Of a DNA stretch of 11,290 bases, positions 6,647 to 11,290 are shown piece after piece. The notes beneath the pieces are model-generated. The model was not told the origin of the DNA, did not search any database, and was given only the letters and a program-made list of their open reading frames with translations. Origin of the DNA: Geminicoccaceae bacterium (GTDB lineage: Bacteria > Pseudomonadota > Alphaproteobacteria > Geminicoccales > Geminicoccaceae); the NCBI GenBank assembly GCA_020446285.1, contig JAGREZ010000196.1, positions 1 through 11,290 of the forward strand. The letters run 5' to 3'. The translations under genes and the position numbers were made by a program. How positions within the stretch are numbered: the first letter of the stretch is position 1; every line of letters starts with the position of its first letter.

Positions 6647-7588
6647 TCAGTTCACGGCCGTCAGGGCGCCCTTGCCTTCGAACCAGCTCCTGAGATTGTC
6701 GACCACGCACATGCCCATCGCCCGGCGCGTCTCGACCGTCGACGATGCGACGTGCGGCGTCAGCACGACATTGTCGAGGGCATACATGGCTTCGGGGACA
6801 TGCGGCTCGTTCTCGAACACGTCGAGGCCCGCGGCACCGAGACCGCCATTCTGCAGGAGTTCGATCATCGCCGGCTCGTCGACGAGCCATCCGCGCGCGA
6901 CATTGACGAAGACACCCGTCGGCCCGAGCGCCTCGAGGAGTTCGCGACTCACCGGCTTGTCGCCGCTGCCTGCGGGTCCGCCGGCAGCGGCCATGAAGAG
7001 GACGTCGCTCTCGCGCGCGAGATCCATGGCACTCGCCGCCGCTGTGTAGGAAACGCCGCTCTTCGGCACCGGATCGTAATAGGCGATCCGGTCGGTAAAG
7101 CCTTCGAGCCGCCGGGCGAGAGCGATGCCGATCCGGCCGAGGCCGAGAATGCCCATGCGCTTGCCGGAGAATTTTGTTTCGAGCGGGAACTGACCCTGTG
7201 GCCACTTGCCCTCGCGCACGAACCGGTCGGCGACGGGAAGCTTGCGACATGCGGCGAGTGCGAGGAGCATGGCGAGATCGGCGACCTCGTCGAAGAGGAG
7301 GGGGGCGGTGGCGACCGTCACCTTGCGCTCTTTCGCGAAGGCGAGATCGGTGGTTTCGAGACCGACGCCGTTGATCGCGCAGATCTCGAGGTTGGGAAGC
7401 GCCTCCATCATTGCCCGCGAGAGCCCGACCATGCCACCGGAGGCCACGCCGCGAATGCGTCCTCCAAGCGGCCGCACGGCCTCGACCTTGTCCGCCTGAT
7501 CCCAGACGCAATGCACCGTGAAATGCTTTTCCATTTCTCCGATGATGGCTGGCGGGAACGCGCTGACCGCTGCAATTTCAACAGACAT
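6647..7588 (-). CDS. D-isomer-specific 2-hydroxyacid dehydrogenase (glyoxylate/hydroxypyruvate reductase-like)
   Basis: A 313-residue protein, the usual length for the family. The N-terminal catalytic lobe contains AINGVGLETTDL. The nucleotide motif GLGRIG is at residues 149-154, after the familiar FSGKRMGI. The catalytic set is R232 (NVARGWLVDE), E261 (DVFENEP) and H279 (LTPHVASST), all present. The closest group I recognise is the glyoxylate/hydroxypyruvate reductases (GhrB and plant HPR2-like), which use NAD(P)H to reduce glyoxylate to glycolate or hydroxypyruvate to D-glycerate. Substrate assignment in this family from sequence alone is uncertain. The ATG at 7588 is chosen because the protein starts like its relatives. 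A strong GGGGAGG lies upstream, but with a rather long spacing of about 11 nt. It is transcribed divergently from purC and is probably the first gene of a pair with the esterase. Confidence 0.9.
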   Translation of the reverse strand: MSVEIAAVSAFPPAIIGEMEKHFTVHCVWDQADKVEAVRPLGGRIRGVASGGMVGLSRAMMEALPNLEICAINGVGLETTDLAFAKERKVTVATAPLLFDEVADLAMLLALAACRKLPVADRFVREGKWPQGQFPLETKFSGKRMGILGLGRIGIALARRLEGFTDRIAYYDPVPKSGVSYTAAASAMDLARESDVLFMAAAGGPAGSGDKPVSRELLEALGPTGVFVNVARGWLVDEPAMIELLQNGGLGAAGLDVFENEPHVPEAMYALDNVVLTPHVASSTVETRRAMGMCVVDNLRSWFEGKGALTAVN

Positions 7589-7661
7589 AAGATGTAAATC
7601 CTCCCCGATACGACACTGCTGCTGTATTAGACGCAAGGTTGCCCGCCCGCCAGTCGCGATG

Positions 7662-7692
7662 TTGTCAGGAAGGCGGCCCTGCTCTATAGCAG
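7662..7692 (+). promoter_or_regulatory. probable purC promoter with inverted repeat over the -10
   Basis: TTGTCA (7662-7667), 17 nt, TATAGC (7685-7690) is a good sigma-70-type promoter and would give a leader of about 80 nt before purC. CTGCT (7679-7683) and AGCAG (7688-7692) form an inverted repeat centred on the -10 element, which could be an operator. The 189-nt region 7589-7777 must also hold the promoter of the divergent dehydrogenase gene. I see no equally good candidate on that strand. Confidence 0.5.
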
Positions 7693-7777
7693 CGACCGAT
7701 TGCAGGTGGAATGCGCGCGGCGTACGGTCGATCCGGGCGCCGTTTGACGTGTCTTTCAAGGAAAGCGGCGAACGGCA

Positions 7778-8542
7778 ATGGCCCGGCGACGGCAGCTCTA
7801 CGAGGGCAAGGCGAAGGTTCTGTTCGAGGGACCCGAGCCCGGAACGCTCATCCAGTATTTCAAGGATGACGCGACGGCCTTCAACAACAAGAAACATGCG
7901 GTCATCACCGGCAAGGGGGTGATCAACAACCGGATCTCCGAGCATCTCATGCTGAGATTGCACGAGATCGGCATACCCACCCATTTCGTTCGCCGGCTGA
8001 ACATGCGCGAACAGCTCATCCGCGAGGTGGAGATCGTTCCGATCGAGGTGGTGGTGCGCAATATCGCCGCAGGCTCGCTGGTGAAACGGCTCGGCATCGA
8101 GGAAGGCCAGCGGCTGCCGCGGGCCATCGTCGAATACTATTTCAAGTCCGACGAGCTCGGCGATCCGCTGGTGAGCGAGGAGCATATCACGGCGTTTGGC
8201 TGGTCGAGCTATCCCGAGATCGACGAGATCCTCAGCATGAGCCTGCGGATCAACGATTTCCTTGCCGGCATGTTCATCGGCGTCGGCCTCAAGCTGGTCG
8301 ATTTCAAGCTCGAGTTCGGCCGGTTGTGGGAAGAGGAGGAAGTCCGCCTCATCCTTGCCGACGAGATCAGCCCCGACAATTGCCGCCTTTGGGATGTCGC
8401 GACGAACGAGCGCCTGGACAAGGACCGCTTCCGGCAGGATCTGGGGAATGTCCAGGAGGGCTATCAGGAGGTCGCCCGGCGGCTGGGGATTCTTCCCGAG
8501 GCCGGTCCCCGCGATCTCAAGGGTCCGGAGACCATGCAGTAG
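7778..8542 (+). CDS. purC: phosphoribosylaminoimidazole-succinocarboxamide synthase (SAICAR synthetase)
   Basis: A 254-residue PurC of standard bacterial length. It ligates L-aspartate to CAIR using ATP, forming SAICAR in de novo purine synthesis in the cytoplasm. The N-terminal LYEGKAK segment (near residues 7-13) and [10 protein letters not shown] belong to the nucleotide-binding part. Both family signatures are present: [15 protein letters not shown] (about residues 87-101) and LVDFKLEFG, followed by [14 protein letters not shown], which helps bind ATP and metal. No defects are seen. The ribosome site is weak: the best purine run, AAGGAA, is about 15 nt from the ATG. It lies 49 nt upstream of purS, so the two are probably in one operon. 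Confidence 0.97.
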   Translation: MARRRQLYEGKAKVLFEGPEPGTLIQYFKDDATAFNNKKHAVITGKGVINNRISEHLMLRLHEIGIPTHFVRRLNMREQLIREVEIVPIEVVVRNIAAGSLVKRLGIEEGQRLPRAIVEYYFKSDELGDPLVSEEHITAFGWSSYPEIDEILSMSLRINDFLAGMFIGVGLKLVDFKLEFGRLWEEEEVRLILADEISPDNCRLWDVATNERLDKDRFRQDLGNVQEGYQEVARRLGILPEAGPRDLKGPETMQ

Positions 8543-8546
8543 AGTC

Positions 8547-8567
8547 CGCCGGCATGACATCCCGGCG
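8547..8567 (+). other. hairpin in the purC-purS gap
   Basis: CGCCGG (8547-8552) and CCGGCG (8562-8567) can form a 6-pair GC stem with a 9-nt loop just after the purC stop. No T-run follows, so an mRNA-stabilising or partial-attenuation role is more likely than full termination. Confidence 0.35.
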
Positions 8568-8591
8568 ACGATCAGCGCGTGAGCATCAGGT

Positions 8592-8834
8592 ATGAAAGCC
8601 ATCATATCCATCAGTCTTCGCGGCGGCGTGCTCGATCCCGAGGCGCGCGCCATCGCCGGCTCTCTGGAGAGCCTCGGTTTCGACAATGTGCGCGATGTCC
8701 GCCGGGTGCGGCGGATCGAACTCGATCTCGATGTCGCCGACCGTGACACCGCCGAAGAGCAGGTACGCGCCATGTGCGAGCGCCTGCTCGCCAATCCGGT
8801 GATCGAGGCCTACGAGATCGAAATTCCTGCCTGA
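8592..8834 (+). CDS. purS: phosphoribosylformylglycinamidine synthase subunit PurS
   Basis: An 80-residue protein with the PurS pattern: a beta strand KAIISISLR, then GVLDPEARAIAGSLESLGF, a central basic RRVRRIELDLD strand, an amphipathic helix AEEQVRAMCERLLANPVIE and the closing YEIEI. In bacteria with the split enzyme, PurS bridges PurL and the glutaminase PurQ in the complex that makes FGAM from FGAR. Length and pattern are normal. It lies directly downstream of purC, as in many alphaproteobacteria. What is unusual is that purQ does not follow: after 75 nt comes dprA. Only a short AGG precedes the ATG. Confidence 0.95.
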   Translation: MKAIISISLRGGVLDPEARAIAGSLESLGFDNVRDVRRVRRIELDLDVADRDTAEEQVRAMCERLLANPVIEAYEIEIPA

Positions 8835-8845
8835 GCGGTTTTCTT

Positions 8846-8873
8846 TTGTTTTTCCGCGGGTGTGTTTGCTAGG
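8846..8873 (+). promoter_or_regulatory. weak promoter-like sequence before dprA
   Basis: TTGTTT (8846-8851) and GCTAGG (8868-8873), 16 nt apart, resemble the same GCTA-type -10 pattern seen at 3218. The T-rich stretch between GCGG (8835-8838) and CCGC (8854-8857) could instead be a remnant of a purS terminator. Both readings are tentative. Confidence 0.3.
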
Positions 8874-8909
8874 TTCGCCCGCTTTTCGCTGACCTGTACG
8901 GATCGGGCG

Positions 8910-10076
8910 ATGACAGAGGAATCTCGTTGCATCATGACGGCGGAGGAACGGCTCGACCGGCTGCGCCTCGCGCGGACGCGCGGCATCGGGCCGCAGGTCT
9001 TCGACCGTCTCCTGGGGCGTTTCGGGTCGGCCGGCGCCATTCTCGCGGAGGGGTGCCGGTTCCTTCCATCCGCCCCGCCCGATTCCGGACGGGTCATGGC
9101 CGAGATCGCCGCAGCGGAGGATCTGGGCGGGCGGATCATGGTTCGTGGTGAAGCGCTCTATCCGCCGGCACTCGCCGCCATCGCCGATGCGCCGGTCGCG
9201 TTCACGGTCCTGGGGCATCCGGAACTGTTGCGGGCGACACCCTTCGCCATCGTCGGTTCGCGCAATGCCAGCGGGAACGGTCGCCGCCTGGCGGAAATGC
9301 TGGCCCGCGGGGTGGCCGACGAGGGTATGGCGGTCGTCTCCGGGCTGGCGCGCGGGATCGATGCGGCGGCGCATCGGGGCGCGCTCGAGGGACGCGGGTC
9401 GACGATCGCGGTCCTCGGTTGCGGTGTCGACATCGCCTATCCGGCGGAAAATGCGGAGCTGCTGGAGTCGATTTCACGAATGGGGGCGGTGGTGAGCGAA
9501 CGTCCGCTCGGTGCACCGCCGCATGCAAGGCAGTTTCCAAGGCGCAACCGGATCATTGCCGGCCTGAGCTGGGGAGTGCTCGTCGTCGAGGCGGCCGAAC
9601 GTTCGGGCTCGCTGATGACAGCAAGGCTCGCGCTCGAACAGGGGCGCGAGGTGATGGCCGTTCCGGGCTCGCCGGCGGATCCGCGCCATCGCGGTACCAA
9701 CCGGCTGATCAAGCAGGGCGCGGCGATGATCGAGACCATCGAGGATCTGCGGGCCGAGCGGCCGCCGCTTTCGGCCGAATTCGGCCACCCGACGGGCGGG
9801 GACATGCTGCCATCGCCGCAGGTTGGAGCGCGGAGGATCGGGCCGAAGCGGGTATCGACGGAGGAGAAAAACGGTACTGCCGCGAAACCTTCGCGGAGGG
9901 ATGCGGGATATGGAAGTGTGGCCGCACTGCTCGGTCCGGAACCGCTCTTGGTTGACGAACTCATTCGCCAATGCCAAGGAAATGCGGCGGAAGTTCAGGA
10001 CGCACTGCTCGATCTGGAGCTCGATGGTCGTCTTGTCCGACACCCCGGCAACCGCGTTTCGCTCGAAGAGGGCTGA
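8910..10076 (+). CDS. dprA: DNA-processing protein DprA (Smf)
   Basis: A 388-residue DprA of typical length. The N-terminal helical SAM-like part (RLRLARTRGIGPQVFDRLLGRFGS) is followed by the extended Rossmann fold core. This has GSR at 116-118, SGLARGID at 144-151, LGCGVDIAYP, FPRRNRIIAG from 209, EAAERSGSLMTA and the closing GTNRLIKQGA. A linker of about 50 residues leads to a C-terminal winged-helix domain (about 335-385), which is common in proteobacterial DprA. DprA protects incoming single-stranded DNA and loads RecA during natural transformation. It is also widespread in bacteria not known to be competent. The ATG at 8910 is chosen; an in-frame ATG at 8934 (380 residues) is nearly as good and follows AGAGGA. 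An upstream GTG lies in the promoter-like region and is unlikely. It lies upstream of topA, as in many alphaproteobacteria. Confidence 0.96.
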   Translation: MTEESRCIMTAEERLDRLRLARTRGIGPQVFDRLLGRFGSAGAILAEGCRFLPSAPPDSGRVMAEIAAAEDLGGRIMVRGEALYPPALAAIADAPVAFTVLGHPELLRATPFAIVGSRNASGNGRRLAEMLARGVADEGMAVVSGLARGIDAAAHRGALEGRGSTIAVLGCGVDIAYPAENAELLESISRMGAVVSERPLGAPPHARQFPRRNRIIAGLSWGVLVVEAAERSGSLMTARLALEQGREVMAVPGSPADPRHRGTNRLIKQGAAMIETIEDLRAERPPLSAEFGHPTGGDMLPSPQVGARRIGPKRVSTEEKNGTAAKPSRRDAGYGSVAALLGPEPLLVDELIRQCQGNAAEVQDALLDLELDGRLVRHPGNRVSLEEG

Positions 10077-10103
10077 GGCCCCCGGTTTGCCTTGTCATGA
10101 TCT

Positions 10104-10119
10104 CGGGATCGCCATCCCG
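10104..10119 (+). other. compact hairpin in the dprA-topA gap
   Basis: CGGGAT (10104-10109), loop CGCC, ATCCCG (10114-10119): a perfect 6-pair stem with a 4-nt loop in the 66-nt gap. No T-tract follows, so readthrough into topA is expected. It lies about 23 nt upstream of the topA ATG and could affect translation or mRNA processing. Confidence 0.35.
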
Positions 10120-10142
10120 CAAGCACGGATATGACCTGCACA

Positions 10143-11290
10143 ATGGATGTCGTCGTCGTAGAATCACCGACCAAGGCCAAGACGATCAACAAGTATCTGG
10201 GCGATGGCTATCAGGTACTTTCGAGTTATGGTCATGTCCGGGATCTTCCCGAAAAGGATGGATCCGTCGTGGTCGACGATGATTTCCGCATGATCTACGA
10301 GACCATGGCGGACAAGAAGAAGCGGGTCGACGAGATCGCGAAGGCAGTCAAGGGCGCCGAGCGGCTCTATCTGGCGACCGACCCCGATCGCGAAGGGGAA
10401 GCCATTTCATGGCACCTGCTGGCTGCCCTGAAGGACAAGAAGGCGATCAACGGCGTTGATGTCAAACGGGTCGTGTTCCATGAGGTGACCAAGCGGGCCG
10501 TGCTTGAAGCCATGGGACATCCGCGTGATCTCGATACTGACCTCATCGACGCCTATCAAGCCCGTCGTGCCCTGGATTACCTCGTCGGTTTCACACTTTC
10601 TCCGGTGTTGTGGCGCAAGATGCCGGGTTCGCGATCCGCTGGCCGGGTGCAGTCGGTAGCCCTAAGGTTGATCTGCGAGCGTGAGAGCGAGATCGAGGCA
10701 TTTGTCAGCGAGGAATACTGGACGATCGAAGCACTGCTCAGGAATGGCGGCGGCCCGTTTGGTGCTCGGCTTGTCACGCTCGACGGCAAAAAACTCGACA
10801 AGTTCGGGCTGCCGGATGAAGCTGCGGCAAAAAAGGCCGTAGCGGCCATCGAGGCTGCCAGTCTCATGGTGCGCTCGGTGGAAAAGAAGCAGGTCGCGCG
10901 CAATCCGTCGCCACCGTTTTCCACCTCCACCCTGCAGCAGGAAGCCGCGCGCAAGCTCAGCTTTTCGACCGACCGGACGATGAAGACCGCACAGCGGTTG
11001 TTCGAAGGCGTGCAGCTCGGTGGAGAGATCGTGGGCCTCATCACCTACATGCGGACCGACAGCGTACAGCTTTCCAATGACGCGTTGCAGGGAACGCGGC
11101 GACTGATCGATTCGAAGTTCGGTCAGTCCTATCTTCCTGAAAAGCCACGTATCTTCAAGACCAGGACGAAGAATGCACAGGAAGCGCACGAGGCCATCCG
11201 CCCTACGGACCTGTTCCGCGCGCCACAGGAAATCTCCCGTTATCTGGATGACGACCAGAAGAAGTTGTACGATCTGATCTGGAAGCGCAC
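10143..11290 (+). CDS. topA: DNA topoisomerase I, 5' part (runs off the window)
   Basis: The first 382 codons of a type IA topoisomerase; the frame stays open to the last base of the window. The enzyme relaxes negatively supercoiled DNA through a 5'-phosphotyrosine link. The TOPRIM domain begins at once with VVVVESPTKAKTI (E7) and has the metal triad D80, D82, E84 in TDPDREGE. The strand-binding segment YQARRALDYLVGF, then PGSRSAGRVQSVALRLICERE, and PPFSTSTLQQEAARKL follow. The active-site tyrosine is Y302 in GLITYMRTDS, and AQEAHEAIRPTD is seen near the end. The remaining core and any C-terminal zinc or basic domains lie outside the window. The start at 10143 gives the usual MDVVVVESP beginning. 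An in-frame ATG at 10131 would add four residues, and neither has a clear Shine-Dalgarno sequence. Confidence 0.97.
   Translation, partial: MDVVVVESPTKAKTINKYLGDGYQVLSSYGHVRDLPEKDGSVVVDDDFRMIYETMADKKKRVDEIAKAVKGAERLYLATDPDREGEAISWHLLAALKDKKAINGVDVKRVVFHEVTKRAVLEAMGHPRDLDTDLIDAYQARRALDYLVGFTLSPVLWRKMPGSRSAGRVQSVALRLICERESEIEAFVSEEYWTIEALLRNGGGPFGARLVTLDGKKLDKFGLPDEAAAKKAVAAIEAASLMVRSVEKKQVARNPSPPFSTSTLQQEAARKLSFSTDRTMKTAQRLFEGVQLGGEIVGLITYMRTDSVQLSNDALQGTRRLIDSKFGQSYLPEKPRIFKTRTKNAQEAHEAIRPTDLFRAPQEISRYLDDDQKKLYDLIWKR

Noticed and set aside
6647..8794. A 715-codon open frame on the minus strand running across purC and purS into the dehydrogenase
   Set aside because: Only its last 313 codons match a family. 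The rest is antisense to purC and purS with no recognisable similarity, an effect of high GC at third positions.
8835..8860. Rho-independent terminator after purS
   Set aside because: GCGG/CCGC flanks a T-rich loop rather than forming a stem followed by T residues; the structure would be poor.
8862..8909. GTG start giving a 404-residue DprA
   Set aside because: The added residues come from a promoter-like T-rich stretch and do not resemble DprA N-termini.

Overview
This GC-rich window (roughly two thirds G+C, C/G-ending codons throughout) looks like the chromosome of an alphaproteobacterium, perhaps of the Rhodospirillales type. The evidence is a separate small PurS subunit, the dprA-topA adjacency common in that class, an ELM1-family (DUF1022) domain protein, and promoter-like elements resembling the alphaproteobacterial housekeeping consensus (TTGACg / GCTAac). 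The placement is an inference. I see no tRNA, rRNA, CRISPR array, insertion sequence or phage gene.

Left part (133-5670, + strand): a 3-hydroxyisobutyrate-dehydrogenase-family enzyme of the L-threonate dehydrogenase (LtnD) type is followed after 2 nt by an AI-2E/YdiK-type membrane protein. After about 100 nt comes an Hsp31/HchA deglycase-chaperone, then a 787-residue protein that appears to join three modules: a GT8-like GT-A glycosyltransferase, a degenerate methyltransferase-like linker and a complete ELM1/DUF1022 domain. This last gene has its own promoter-like region, with a perfect palindrome over the -35 element.

Middle part (5674-7588, - strand): a D-2-hydroxyacid dehydrogenase (glyoxylate/hydroxypyruvate reductase-like) and, downstream of it, an alpha/beta hydrolase of the hormone-sensitive-lipase-like class form a two-gene transcription unit. 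It converges on the fusion gene with only 3 nt between the stop codons, and both stops lie in one perfect inverted repeat. The unit diverges from purC across a 189-nt promoter region.

Right part (7778-11290, + strand): purC and purS (purine biosynthesis), then dprA (ssDNA-binding RecA loader) and the 5' part of topA (DNA topoisomerase I), which runs off the window. The purS partners purQ and purL do not follow purS. The dprA-topA pair sits there instead, with its own weak promoter-like sequence.

No gap exceeds 300 nt. Most genes are housekeeping or general metabolism. The least explained item is the three-module protein at 3307-5670. A second point of interest is the HchA homologue, which appears to have lost two of the three metal ligands known from the E. 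coli protein.
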